Source: an uncultured Gemmatimonadales bacterium
Lineage (GTDB): Bacteria > Gemmatimonadota > Gemmatimonadetes > JACCXV01 > JAHWKZ01
DNA length: 64,000 bases
Direction: 5' to 3'
NCBI GenBank assembly: GCA_947259315.1
Contig: CAMYLR010000023.1
Coordinates: 18,437-82,436 of the forward strand
Made by a program: the position numbers and the translations under genes. Shown here in pieces: positions 45,439 to 54,695 of this stretch. The notes beneath the pieces were generated by a model. It worked only from the letters and a program-made list of their open reading frames with translations, was not told where the DNA came from and ran no database searches. The first letter of the stretch is position 1. The number at the start of each line of letters is the position of its first letter.

Positions 45439-47046
45439 ATGGCAAATCCCACGATGACCGCCGACCCGGCGGCACCGTCGACGCTGGCCGAGCGGCTGGC
45501 GGATTTCCAGCCCGAGACGTACTACGATTTCAACGATCCGGATGCCGCGGCGCAGATGCGGGCGGCGCTCGAGCAAGTCGAAAGCGAGCTCGGTCGCACC
45601 TATCCCAACCGGATCGGCGGCAAAGACGTCACGATGGATGAGACGTACGCGTCGACCAATCCTGCCAACCCAAAGCAGGTGATCGGCCACTTTCCGCGTG
45701 GTGACGAGGCCGTGGGCGAGCGCGCTGTCGAAGCGGCCAGCAAGGCGTTCGAGGATTGGAAGCGGGTATCGCCGGCCGAGCGTGCGGATTACGTGTTCAA
45801 GGCGGCTGACGTCATGCGGCGGCGCCGGCTCGAGCTTGCCGCCTGGATGGTTTACGAGGTCGGCAAGAGCTGGGGCGAGGCCGACGGCGACGTTGCGGAA
45901 GCGATCGACTTCTGCGACTACTACGCCCGGCTCATGCTCCACTACGGCTACGATGAGTACCCACTCGCCGAGCACGAACCCGAAGACAACCAAGTCGTGT
46001 ACTTACCACTTGGTGTCGGAGCCATCATCCCGCCGTGGAACTTCCCACTGGCGATCCTGGCCGGGATGGCGTCGGCTGCGATCGTGAGCGGCAACACGGT
46101 GATCATCAAGCCGGCCAGCGAATCGATGGCGATCGCCTGGAAGTTCGTCGAGGTGATGGACGAAGCGGGGCTGCCGCCTGGAGTGTTGAACCTCACGTTT
46201 GGTTCCGGGAGTGTGATCGGCCGTCGACTCGTGGATCACCCCAAGACGCGTTTCGTAGCATTCACCGGATCGAAGGAAGTCGGCATCGAGATCAACGAGC
46301 GCGCCTCCGAGGTCCGACCTGGCCAGATCTGGCTCAAGCGGATCGTCGCCGAGATGGGCGGCAAGGATGCGATCGTTGTCGCCGCTGACGCCGATCTGGA
46401 CGCCGCCGCCGAGGGGGTCGTGACATCCGCCTTTGGCTATCAGGGCCAGAAGTGCTCGGCGTGCTCGCGCGCCATCGTGGTCGAGGATGTCTACGACGAT
46501 TTCGTCGGCCGGGTCGTCGAGCGCACGAGCAAGATTGACCCTGGCTCGGTCGTCGACGGTGCGTGGATGGGCCCGGTGGTTAGCGCCAGCCAGTTCCGCA
46601 CCGTGAGTGAGTACATCGAGGTCGGAAAGAGCGAAGGCCGGCTCGTGCTGGGCGGCGAGCCCGACGACTCGACCGGCTTTTTCATTCCGCCGACGATCTT
46701 CGCTGACATCGAGCCCAACGCGCGGCTCTCGAAGGAGGAGATCTTCGGCCCGGTGCTGGCGATTACCAAGGCCCGTGACTACGACCATGCGTTGGAAATC
46801 GCCAACGACACCGACTTTGGGCTGACCGGCGCTGTGTACACTACCGACGAGCAGAAAATCGCCCAGGCGGAAGAGGAGTTTCACGTCGGTAACCTGTACA
46901 TCAATCGCAAGTGCACCGGCGCCTTGGTCGGTGTGCACCCGTTCGGCGGGTTCAACATGTCGGGCACGGATTCCAAAGCCGGTGGCCGCGACTACTTGTT
47001 GCTGTTCCTCCAGCCCAAGACGATCGCGCGGCAGAAGACCGCCTAG
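45439..47046 (+). CDS. L-glutamate gamma-semialdehyde dehydrogenase (PruA/RocA type)
   Basis: NAD-dependent oxidation of glutamate semialdehyde/P5C, the second step of proline degradation. The 535 residues match the RocA/PruA length; YPNRIGGKDV, IPPWNFPLAILAGM, FTGSKEVGIEINERA, IVAEMGGKDAIVV, catalytic Cys in FGYQGQKCSACSRAI and EEIFGPVLAI. Start ATG 45439 has GAGGA upstream; an earlier GTG is possible. No proline dehydrogenase gene follows, so it works with a distant partner or on another aldehyde. Confidence 0.88.
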   Translation: MANPTMTADPAAPSTLAERLADFQPETYYDFNDPDAAAQMRAALEQVESELGRTYPNRIGGKDVTMDETYASTNPANPKQVIGHFPRGDEAVGERAVEAASKAFEDWKRVSPAERADYVFKAADVMRRRRLELAAWMVYEVGKSWGEADGDVAEAIDFCDYYARLMLHYGYDEYPLAEHEPEDNQVVYLPLGVGAIIPPWNFPLAILAGMASAAIVSGNTVIIKPASESMAIAWKFVEVMDEAGLPPGVLNLTFGSGSVIGRRLVDHPKTRFVAFTGSKEVGIEINERASEVRPGQIWLKRIVAEMGGKDAIVVAADADLDAAAEGVVTSAFGYQGQKCSACSRAIVVEDVYDDFVGRVVERTSKIDPGSVVDGAWMGPVVSASQFRTVSEYIEVGKSEGRLVLGGEPDDSTGFFIPPTIFADIEPNARLSKEEIFGPVLAITKARDYDHALEIANDTDFGLTGAVYTTDEQKIAQAEEEFHVGNLYINRKCTGALVGVHPFGGFNMSGTDSKAGGRDYLLLFLQPKTIARQKTA

Positions 47047-47110
47047 GGCGACGCAGCCAGACCCGCATCCGCCGCTAGAACTCCGCGAGCTGGGCCTACT
47101 GCTCGGCTCG

Positions 47111-48244
47111 ATGGTGGGGTTCTTCGTATCGATCGGCCTGCTGATACCGACGTTGCCGCTCTACGTCCGCGATCTGGGCGGCTCGCCGGTCGACGTCGGG
47201 TTGATCGTCGGTGTCTTCTCGTTTGGCGTGTTGGTCGTGCGCCCGGTGGTCGGGCGGCTGCTCGACACGCGCGGCCGGCGCGTGGTGCTGATCATCGGGG
47301 GCGCGCTGGCGGCAGCGATGGCGCCGCTCTACTTGTGGCTCACTGCGGTTGCACTGTTGGTCGCGGTGCGTGTCATCCATGGCGTCGGTCTCTCAGCCTT
47401 TACCGGTGGTTGGGTAACGCTGGCGACCGACCTAGCACCGCCCGAGCGACGGACCGAGTTCATGGGGTATCTCTCGGCCGCGACCACACTCGCTTTTGCC
47501 ATCGGCGCGCCGGTCGGTATCGAGATCGCGAACCGGTTCGGGTACGCAGCGCTTTTCTGGACGGTCGCTGGAACGGCGGTGGCGTCGGCCGTGCTCGCCG
47601 CCGCGCTGCGAGAACCGGAGCGGTCATCGACGATGCCTCAACCCGGGCACTACCGCGCTGCGATCTCGCGTCGTCAAGTCGTGGTGCCTACCGCGACGCT
47701 GCTGCTCACAACGCTGACCGTCGGTGCGGTATTCGCGTTCTTGCCGATCTTGCTGGAACAACGACGTCCCGGCGATTTCAGCCTTTTTTTCATCGTTCAC
47801 GCGATCACTTCGGTCGTCGTGCGGGTAGTCATCGCGCGCGTAGCGCGATCGGTTGGCGACCGGCCGATGGTATGGGGTGGGCTGATGATCCACGCATTAG
47901 GAATCGCGTCATTGCCGCCTATCCAGGGACGGGCTTCGATGCTCGGTGCGGCGGTGCTCTTCGGGATGGGGTTCGCGATCCTCTGGCCGGCGCTCTACGG
48001 GCTGGTTGCCAACGATGTCTCAGAGGCCGCACGCGGCATGGTGCTCAACTTCTTTCTGGCGGCATTCGATCTCGGGATGGGGCTCGGCGGGCTCGTGTCG
48101 GGCCCGATCGTGGCCTGGGCCAGCATACCGGCGCTCATGAACGGAATGGCGGTGGTCCCATTCGTCGCGATCGCACTGTTTCTGGCCGGGCTCGGCTGGC
48201 GGTCGCAGACACCAGTACCGCAACAGGCGGCAGTTCGATCATGA
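47111..48244 (+). CDS. MFS transporter
   Basis: About 12 membrane segments in 377 residues. The loop 2-3 motif is RPVVGRLLDTRGRRVVL; also FTGGWVTLATDLAPPERRTEFMG and ALYGLVANDVSEAARGMVLNFF. ATG 47111 is inside the first helix, so the true start may be a non-ATG codon further up (for example CTG near 47090); no good alternative was seen. Substrate unknown. Its stop overlaps the next ATG. Confidence 0.78.
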   Translation: MVGFFVSIGLLIPTLPLYVRDLGGSPVDVGLIVGVFSFGVLVVRPVVGRLLDTRGRRVVLIIGGALAAAMAPLYLWLTAVALLVAVRVIHGVGLSAFTGGWVTLATDLAPPERRTEFMGYLSAATTLAFAIGAPVGIEIANRFGYAALFWTVAGTAVASAVLAAALREPERSSTMPQPGHYRAAISRRQVVVPTATLLLTTLTVGAVFAFLPILLEQRRPGDFSLFFIVHAITSVVVRVVIARVARSVGDRPMVWGGLMIHALGIASLPPIQGRASMLGAAVLFGMGFAILWPALYGLVANDVSEAARGMVLNFFLAAFDLGMGLGGLVSGPIVAWASIPALMNGMAVVPFVAIALFLAGLGWRSQTPVPQQAAVRS

Positions 48245-48882
48245 GATGGCGATGGGTGCTCGCGGTGGCGTCGATTCCTCTTACGTCGACGCCAGTCACA
48301 GCTCAAGACCAGCCCGAGGGGCTGCACACGATTCCGTTCGAGATTCGTTATGCCGCCGCCGCCGTGGACTCAATTCTCACTTCACCGAATGGTGGGGTCC
48401 GACTCGAGGCGTTTGCGAACGACACGATCACCGGCGTGTACATCACCGGAGAACTGAGCGGACAGCCCAGGTCGATCGGGTTTGGAGTCGATCCCGGTGA
48501 TCGCCGCTACCTGTGGTTCTCGATTCGCCACGCATACAACATGGAGTACGTGGCGATGCTGTTCGACATTGACGCCGACCTGACCCCGGAGTTCCTGCTC
48601 TTCCGAACGATCGACACCAAGCGCAGAACAGAGTACGCGATCGACTACCGGGCGCCGCACGCGATCGACGAGATCTTCGACATCACGTTTCAGCCGGCGT
48701 GTGTGGAGCCGGCCTGTGACCCGAGCTCGTGGACCGTCCGCCCGCGGCAGATGGTGGCTGTGCCGGCAACGTGGTTCGGGATCTGGCGCCCGTTGTTCGG
48801 TCTCGCCGCGGCCCGTGGCGAGATGTGGATCGGTCGCCCGGTGGCCGCTCTCCGCCCGGTGCCTCCCAGCAATCAACAATGA
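48241..48882 (+). CDS. Secreted protein of unknown function
   Basis: It has 213 residues, starting MRWRWVLAVASIPLTSTPVTAQ, a clear signal peptide. The mature part is beta-rich, with IGFGVDPGDRRYLWFSIRH, a long run resembling immunoglobulin-like or DOMON-type sheets, and one cysteine pair CVEPAC. I do not recognise a family. It overlaps the MFS stop and the next start by four bases each, so it belongs to that operon. Confidence 0.65.
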   Translation: MRWRWVLAVASIPLTSTPVTAQDQPEGLHTIPFEIRYAAAAVDSILTSPNGGVRLEAFANDTITGVYITGELSGQPRSIGFGVDPGDRRYLWFSIRHAYNMEYVAMLFDIDADLTPEFLLFRTIDTKRRTEYAIDYRAPHAIDEIFDITFQPACVEPACDPSSWTVRPRQMVAVPATWFGIWRPLFGLAAARGEMWIGRPVAALRPVPPSNQQ

Positions 48883-49613
48883 AAGGTTGGGTTTTGGGCC
48901 GGCGCGGTGAAGAAGCGGTCGAGCTGTTGGATGACGGCCACGGATCAGAAGAGGAGATCGTCGAGTGCTATCACGAGTTGGGATTGGTCAACCGCTGGTT
49001 AGGCGGGTTCCGAGCGACGTTCGAGCCACTCGACCGTTGGACCGACAGATCCGGCCCAACAACGATCCTCGACGTCGCCGGCGGTGACGGGGATTACGCC
49101 GAGCAGTTTCTCGATTGGGCCGGATCGCGTGGCACCCAATCCCACGTCTACATGCTCGACTACCACCCGGTCACGGTGCGGTTGGCACGAAACCGTCGGC
49201 TGGACGCTCTGATCTCGATCCGAGGTGATGCACTCGCGTTGCCGTTTCAGGATCGGAGCTTCGATCTCGTGCACTCAGCGGCGTTTTTCCACCACCTGTC
49301 GATCGGCCGAGCGTGCGATCTGTTGGCCGAGATGTGTCGCGTCAGCCGGCGGTTGGTGATCGTCAACGACCTCGTTCGCTCGCGCCTGGCCCAGGCTTCG
49401 ATCTGGGCGCTGACCCGCGGGCTCAGCACGAACCGACTGATCCGTCATGACGGGCCGCTGTCGGTTTCCAAGTCGTTCGTTCCACGTGAGCTGGAAGCGA
49501 TCGCCCGCACCATGGAGCAGAGGGGGCACACCGACCTCCGGTGGCAGATAACGCGCACGTTTCCGTATCGGATGACGTTGGTTGGTGCGCGTCTATCGGG
49601 GACTGATCGATGA
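48879..49613 (+). CDS. SAM-dependent methyltransferase
   Basis: A class I methyltransferase, 244 residues. Motif I is ILDVAGGDGDYAEQFL, followed by YMLDYHPVTVRLARNRR, RGDALALPFQDRSFDLVHSA and FFHHL. The N-terminus has an extra 60 residues with EECYHELGL-like acidic helix. C-terminal ITRTFPYRMTLVGARL closes the fold. Coupled by ATGA overlaps to both neighbours. In many bacteria this type plus the next FAD protein is found beside a type III polyketide synthase; none is seen here. Substrate unknown. Confidence 0.83.
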   Translation: MKGWVLGRRGEEAVELLDDGHGSEEEIVECYHELGLVNRWLGGFRATFEPLDRWTDRSGPTTILDVAGGDGDYAEQFLDWAGSRGTQSHVYMLDYHPVTVRLARNRRLDALISIRGDALALPFQDRSFDLVHSAAFFHHLSIGRACDLLAEMCRVSRRLVIVNDLVRSRLAQASIWALTRGLSTNRLIRHDGPLSVSKSFVPRELEAIARTMEQRGHTDLRWQITRTFPYRMTLVGARLSGTDR

Positions 49614-50812
49614 ACCGCGATATCGTCATCGTCGGTGGCGGACCAGCCGGAGCGGCGACGGCGATCCACCTGGCGCGCGCGGGGCTCGATGTCTGCGTGC
49701 TCGATCGGGCGCGGTTCCCGCGCGACAAAGCGTGTGGCGAGTTTCTGAGCCCTGCGGCGACGCCGCTGCTAGAGGACCTCGGCGTGCGTGACGCGATCGA
49801 CGCGGCGGGGGCGAAGCGGCTCGACCAGGTAACCATCTTTGGTGACGATCAGCGGCTCGACCTGGTGTTCCCCAACGACAGGGGAGCCCCTCCGTGGGGG
49901 TACGCGCTCTCACGCCGAACGCTCGACGCGATCCTACTGGACGGTGCCAGATCGGCCGGAGCCGAAGTCCGAGAGGGCACCAGCGTCGACGACCTCGTTT
50001 TCGACCGAGGTCGGGTCATCGGTGTGACCACTCGCGGCCAGGACGGAGAGCGCGGTTCGATCCGGGCCCGGCTCGTGGTCGGCGCCGGGGGTCGCAACTG
50101 CCCGGTCGCCCGCGGGTTGGGACTTCAGCGCCGGTCGCGTCGCCGCCGGATCGATCTGTTGGCCCATTGGACCACCAACGGCGACCCGGCTGATTCGCAA
50201 TGTGAGCTCCACGTCGGTCGATCGGGTTACGTCGCCGCCGCTCCGGTCGAGGGCACGCGCCTCAACGTCAACTGCGTCGTGTCCCAAGCCGCCCTCCAGC
50301 GCTCCCCCGACCCGACGCTCGTCTACGACGACATGTTGCGGCGCAGCCCAGCGCTCGCTCGCTGGACCACCGGTCAACGAGCCGAGCCCGTCGTGGCGAC
50401 CGATATCACGTCACTCACGACCACATCCGCCACGACAGATGGTGCGTTGCTGGTCGGGGATAGCGCGCTGTTTCTGGATCCATTCACCGGCCAGGGTATC
50501 TACCTGGCGTTGGCGAGTGGACGCCTCGCCGCGGGCGTCGTCGCACGCGCGTTTTCAACCGGCATCGTCGACCACACAGCGCTGGCCGAGTATGACCGGT
50601 TGCGAGCCCGTGATTTCGCCGCCAAAGAACGCATGAGCGTCGCGATCCAGGGCATCATCAACCGTCCCTGGCTCAGCCGGCGTGTCATCCGCGGGCTGCG
50701 CCGTAACCGCGAGCTCGCCACCACGCTGGCCGCCGTCACCGGAGATCTCACACCCGCCAATCATGCCTGGCGACTCGGTTTTGGCTATCAGCTGGCTCGG
50801 GCCGCGATCTAA
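49610..50812 (+). CDS. FAD-dependent oxidoreductase, geranylgeranyl reductase-like
   Basis: A 400-residue protein of the GGR/PHBH fold. It has IVIVGGGPAGAATAIHLARAG, VLDRARFPRDKACGEFLSP, a conserved feature of this subfamily, LVVGAGGRN and the second FAD motif GDSALFLDPFTGQGIYLALASG. Members reduce isoprenoid tails or hydroxylate aromatic rings. Overlap with the methyltransferase gene makes a modification pair for a lipid, quinone or polyketide likely. Confidence 0.87.
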   Translation: MNRDIVIVGGGPAGAATAIHLARAGLDVCVLDRARFPRDKACGEFLSPAATPLLEDLGVRDAIDAAGAKRLDQVTIFGDDQRLDLVFPNDRGAPPWGYALSRRTLDAILLDGARSAGAEVREGTSVDDLVFDRGRVIGVTTRGQDGERGSIRARLVVGAGGRNCPVARGLGLQRRSRRRRIDLLAHWTTNGDPADSQCELHVGRSGYVAAAPVEGTRLNVNCVVSQAALQRSPDPTLVYDDMLRRSPALARWTTGQRAEPVVATDITSLTTTSATTDGALLVGDSALFLDPFTGQGIYLALASGRLAAGVVARAFSTGIVDHTALAEYDRLRARDFAAKERMSVAIQGIINRPWLSRRVIRGLRRNRELATTLAAVTGDLTPANHAWRLGFGYQLARAAI

Positions 50813-50819
50813 AAACAAC

Positions 50820-50848
50820 GAGCCCCGCCGCGAAATGCGACGGGGCTC
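50820..50848 (-). terminator. Terminator of the TonB-dependent receptor gene
   Basis: GAGCCCCG...CGGGGCTC forms an 8-bp stem, plus three pairs after a mismatch, around GAAAT. On the minus strand it is followed by a T-rich stretch (TTGTTTTTAG). It starts 28 bases after the receptor stop. On the plus strand no T tract follows, though the hairpin could also limit transcription from the other side. Confidence 0.75.
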
Positions 50849-50876
50849 GCTAACTACGCAGAACGTTGAAGGTTAC

Positions 50877-53800
50877 CTAGTACAACAGTTTCGCTCCCAG
50901 CTGGACACGGCGTGGGTCACCGAGACCGCTCTGGAACGTTCCGTCGAAGTTGAACAGCAGCGATCCGATCGAAGGATCCTGGAAGTTGTCGGTGTCCAAC
51001 AGGTTGAACACCTCGAAGATCAACTCCATGCCGGCTCCACCCTGGAACGGCACGATCTTGGACAGGCGGATGTCCCAAGAGAAGAACTCGTTGTCCTTCC
51101 TGAGGGTGTTCCGCTCGAGGATCGAACCGTCTGGGCAGATCCGATCGGACGGTGCGGCGGCTCGTTCGCCGGTTCCCCGGTTGTTCGACCCACAGCTCTC
51201 CGAGATCGGCTGTGCCGACTGCGCCCGGAAGACGTTGTTCCAGTAGAGGTCGTACGGGAGCTTGACCAACGCGTAGGCGTTGAACCGGTGACGCTGGTCG
51301 CGATCGCTGTACCCCCACTCGGCGTCGAGGTCGTCAGCGCGCGCGTGCCGGAACGTGAACGGATCGCGCTCATTATCATCGTCCGACTTGTCCCACGACA
51401 ACGTGTAGTTCGCCGCCATGTTGAGCCAGTCGCTGACCCCACCCTTCATACCGAAGGTGAGCCCGTTGTAGATCGAATGAGCATCGCTCCTGAGCACCGT
51501 CAGGTCGATAATCCCATTCAGCGTGTCCGCGGGTCCGGCCGACTGGCCGCGGACCGCCGGCAGTCCGGTGCCCCATGGGCTCCCAAACACCCCGTCGTTC
51601 GCGTTCTGGAAACGGAACATGTTTTCGGTGCGTGAGAACGCGTACTCGAAATACGCCGCGAGCCCGGGAGCAACTTCCTGCTCGTACTCGATCGACGTCG
51701 AGAACGTCCGTGGGAGCTCGAGATCCTCCTCCGGCACCTGGATGCTCGGCAGGAACGGCTCGACACCAACAGTATTGATCAGCTCCCCGTACGCTGGGGG
51801 CGTGGCGCCAAAACCGTTGAACGTGCTATTAAAGAAGATCGTCTGTCCAACCGCGCCACTCGACGACCGGTGCTGGGCGAAGACGAGCATCGGGATCCGC
51901 GCGTAGTAGAGGCCCGCGTTGCCGCGCACGACTCGGCGGCCCTCGCCACCGACGTCGTACGTGAAACCGAACCGCGGCTGGAAGTTGTTCAGGTCGTCGG
52001 CAGCCGACTCGCCGTCCGCCGGGAACCTCTGGCCCAGCTTCGTCTCGCCGATGAACGGCTCGTAGAAGAGCTGGTCCCTGGGCGGGACGTTCTCCGGGTG
52101 CCACGTCCCCTCCCACCGGAGGCCGTAGTTGAGCGTCAGGTTCGGGCTGGCGTTCCATGAGTCCTGCACGTAGAACGCGACCTCGTTGATCGTGAAGTCT
52201 TGCGTGCCCGCCTCTTCCGCAGTTGTGAGCGGCGGCACAGGAGCGAACTGCAAGAACAGCTGCAGCGGCCCGGTGATGTCCGTACCCGCTGGGCACGTTC
52301 CAACGTTGCTGGTCGAACCGTCGGAGCACTCGACGAACATCGGTCCCTGCTCGACGTAATTGATGAACCCGTCGACGCTCCCGAAGATGTACCTCCCCGA
52401 GGCGAACCCGATGAACGTCTGCTCGACCTTCGTTCGGTTCCACTCAGCACCGAACTTGTAGAGGTGATTCCCCCGAGAGAGCGTCATGTTCTCGTTGATC
52501 TGAAACCGCGTGTCGAACGCGGGCTCGATCGGGAGGAAGAACGGCAACCCGATCCGGAAGCCATCTACGAAGTCGGCCCCCGTGTCCGGGAACGGCTGGC
52601 CGGGGTTGATCTCCGGTCCGGCGTAAGGCCGGTCCCGATCCTCGCGCGCCCACTGGAACCGGAACTCGTTCGATAGCGTCGGTGACACCTGGCTGTGGAG
52701 CGCCAGGTTCACCGCATGGCTCTCGTCGGTCTCGACCCCGTTCGCGCTGCGCCCCCACGCATCGGCATCGAACGTGCCGTTGAGCTGTTCGGACTCGGTG
52801 TAGTTGTACTTCACCTCGAAGTTGTTGTTCTCGTTCAGGAGCACGTCGAGCTTGCCAAAGAACGCCTTGGCGTCGTCGGTCCGATCGATCGGGCCGAACT
52901 CATCAACGAGCTGCGGGAAGCGGTTCTGCAGGAAATTGTCCAGCTTCGCGAGCTCGCTCGGGCTATTCACCTGGCTCGCGCGGTTTGTCTGTTTCGTCTG
53001 CTCGAACTCCTGCTGATCGTACGACAGGAAGAAGAACGCCTTGTCGCGCTGGATCGGGCCACCGAGCGTGAACCCGAACTGGTGCTGACTGAAATCGGGA
53101 TTGCCTCCCCCACGCGCGAAGTCCGACGATAGCGCATCGGATTGGCCAAAGTAGTGAACCGACCCCTCTACTTCGTTGGTGCCTGACTTGGTCAGCACGT
53201 TGACGAACCCGCCGGCTGAACGGCCAAACTCGGCCGGAGCGCCCGAGCTCACGACGACGATCTCCTCGACCGCGTCCTGGTTGAACGTGAACGCCGGCCG
53301 CTGGCCGCCCCGTTGCTCACCAAAGAACGGGTTGTTGAAGTCGGCGCCATCCACCGAGACGTTGTTGAAGATCCCCCGTTGTCCATTGAACGAGAGCTCT
53401 TCGCCGTCAGGACCCTGAACGACCGCCGCCCCCGGCGTCAACAGCGTGAAGTCGATGAAGTTTCGACCGTTGTTCGGAAGCCCCTCGACCACGTCTTCAT
53501 CGAACCGTTGAGATGAGCTGATGTCTGACGGGTCGATGACGGGGGCCTCCAAGACGGCAACGATCTCCTGCACTTGAAGGGCTTGGAATCGGAGATCGAG
53601 GTTTACCGCCTCTCCGAGTCGAACCGCGATGTTCTCGGCTGCAACGTCGCCGATCACTGACGGCGACTGGACGAGGACGTCGTAACGCCCCGTTGGCAGC
53701 TGCGGCGCCGCAAATGTGCCGATGTCGTTCGTCTGGACCGTTCTGGTGAACCCGGTCCCACGGTTCGTGATCACGATCCTGGCATCGGTCACGAGCGACC

Positions 53801-53921
53801 CGTCGGGATCGTAGACCGTGCCTCGGATGATGCCCGTTGTCGCCTGCGCCTGCGCGAACAGCGATACAGGTGCAGCGATCAGGGCAAAGAAAAAGGCGCA
53901 CGACAATACTGTGCGCCACAT
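50877..53921 (-). CDS. TonB-dependent receptor, CarboxypepD_reg/Oar type
   Basis: A 1014-residue outer-membrane protein. A signal peptide (CAFFFALIAAPVSLFAQA) is followed by an N-terminal carboxypeptidase-regulatory-like domain (GIIRGTVYDPDGSLVTDARIV), the plug (FIDFTLLTPGAAVV, SVDGADFNNPFF) and a long beta-barrel ending in RVQLGAKLLY with the terminal aromatic. It resembles Oar proteins of myxobacteria and related outer-membrane transporters. GGGAGGT with five bases spacing favours ATG 53921 over the one at 53936. Substrate unknown; no TonB-ExbBD in the window. A CATAAT -10-like site lies upstream on the minus strand. Confidence 0.93.
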   Translation of the reverse strand: MWRTVLSCAFFFALIAAPVSLFAQAQATTGIIRGTVYDPDGSLVTDARIVITNRGTGFTRTVQTNDIGTFAAPQLPTGRYDVLVQSPSVIGDVAAENIAVRLGEAVNLDLRFQALQVQEIVAVLEAPVIDPSDISSSQRFDEDVVEGLPNNGRNFIDFTLLTPGAAVVQGPDGEELSFNGQRGIFNNVSVDGADFNNPFFGEQRGGQRPAFTFNQDAVEEIVVVSSGAPAEFGRSAGGFVNVLTKSGTNEVEGSVHYFGQSDALSSDFARGGGNPDFSQHQFGFTLGGPIQRDKAFFFLSYDQQEFEQTKQTNRASQVNSPSELAKLDNFLQNRFPQLVDEFGPIDRTDDAKAFFGKLDVLLNENNNFEVKYNYTESEQLNGTFDADAWGRSANGVETDESHAVNLALHSQVSPTLSNEFRFQWAREDRDRPYAGPEINPGQPFPDTGADFVDGFRIGLPFFLPIEPAFDTRFQINENMTLSRGNHLYKFGAEWNRTKVEQTFIGFASGRYIFGSVDGFINYVEQGPMFVECSDGSTSNVGTCPAGTDITGPLQLFLQFAPVPPLTTAEEAGTQDFTINEVAFYVQDSWNASPNLTLNYGLRWEGTWHPENVPPRDQLFYEPFIGETKLGQRFPADGESAADDLNNFQPRFGFTYDVGGEGRRVVRGNAGLYYARIPMLVFAQHRSSSGAVGQTIFFNSTFNGFGATPPAYGELINTVGVEPFLPSIQVPEEDLELPRTFSTSIEYEQEVAPGLAAYFEYAFSRTENMFRFQNANDGVFGSPWGTGLPAVRGQSAGPADTLNGIIDLTVLRSDAHSIYNGLTFGMKGGVSDWLNMAANYTLSWDKSDDDNERDPFTFRHARADDLDAEWGYSDRDQRHRFNAYALVKLPYDLYWNNVFRAQSAQPISESCGSNNRGTGERAAAPSDRICPDGSILERNTLRKDNEFFSWDIRLSKIVPFQGGAGMELIFEVFNLLDTDNFQDPSIGSLLFNFDGTFQSGLGDPRRVQLGAKLLY

Positions 53922-54062
53922 ACGGACCTCCCTCATGCGAGAACCTCCTCGACCAAAGATCGATTATGCTTCGCTTGCCTGATCCGAAGGATGATGCTTT
54001 ACGTCACTCTACAACCCGGCCCGGCGGGGGGCAACATCGTGCACCGATCGGTCGCTGCCGAC

Positions 54063-54091
54063 TTGCCCGGCTCCCCCGGACCCTGCATAAT
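54063..54091 (+). promoter_or_regulatory. Putative promoter of the lipoprotein at 54132
   Basis: TTGCCC (54063-54068), a 17-base spacer and CATAAT (54086-54091) on the plus strand. The element lies 40 bases before the ATG, in the divergent space shared with the TonB receptor. AAAGGAG precedes the start codon. Confidence 0.45.
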
Positions 54092-54131
54092 CTCGCCCCT
54101 TCAGGCCCCCTTCAAATCAAAGGAGACCAGC

Positions 54132-54695
54132 ATGCCGGGTTTACTCCGTCGAGCCCCGTTTGTCCCCCTGGTGGCCATTCTCGTGCTCGCAGCTTGCGAG
54201 TCGTCCACCGGGTTGCAGGCACCGTCTTCCATTGATGGATCTACGGTCGGAATCACGGTCAGCAGCAACGACAAAGTCACAGGAGGCGGTCACTACGTCG
54301 ACGATGTCCAAGGAACCCAGGATGGTTGGCGGAACTTTGCGTTTAACGCGCGAGTGAAGCCAGACGGTTCAGTCGATGGGCAGATCCAGCTCAAGAACCG
54401 GTCGCTGGACACACTGATCCATGGCGTCGTGACGTGCTTGGCCATCGTGGGTAATCAAGCCTGGATCGGAGGCACCTTCACCAACACTTCGTCACCCTTT
54501 GGCGACTTCGATGGGGTCGATTTCGGCTTCTTCGCAATCGACAACGGGTCGGGCTCGAACAGTCTTCCGGATGTCTTGAGCAACACATTGCCGCTGCAGG
54601 GCGGCGCGACCGCGGCGGACTACTGCGAAGCGATGCTACCAAACGTGCCTGGGCTTTTCTTCGATCTCGAGTCGGGGAACATCAAGATCCACTAA
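54132..54695 (+). CDS. Lipoprotein of unknown function
   Basis: A 187-residue protein. Signal peptide with lipobox VLAAC (Cys about 22). The mature part contains GGGHYVDDVQGTQDGWRNFAF and GQIQLKNRSLDTLIHG, resembling a beta-sandwich found in secreted proteins with a post-Cys domain. One cysteine pair is likely (VVTCLAI with DYCEAM). I do not know its function. Its 3' end overlaps the convergent hydrolase by 14 bases. Confidence 0.68.
   Translation: MPGLLRRAPFVPLVAILVLAACESSTGLQAPSSIDGSTVGITVSSNDKVTGGGHYVDDVQGTQDGWRNFAFNARVKPDGSVDGQIQLKNRSLDTLIHGVVTCLAIVGNQAWIGGTFTNTSSPFGDFDGVDFGFFAIDNGSGSNSLPDVLSNTLPLQGGATAADYCEAMLPNVPGLFFDLESGNIKIH

Noticed and set aside
50820-50848. Hairpin as terminator of the plus-strand FAD gene
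   Set aside because: The T-rich run lies on the minus-strand side only, so it fits the TonB receptor gene better.
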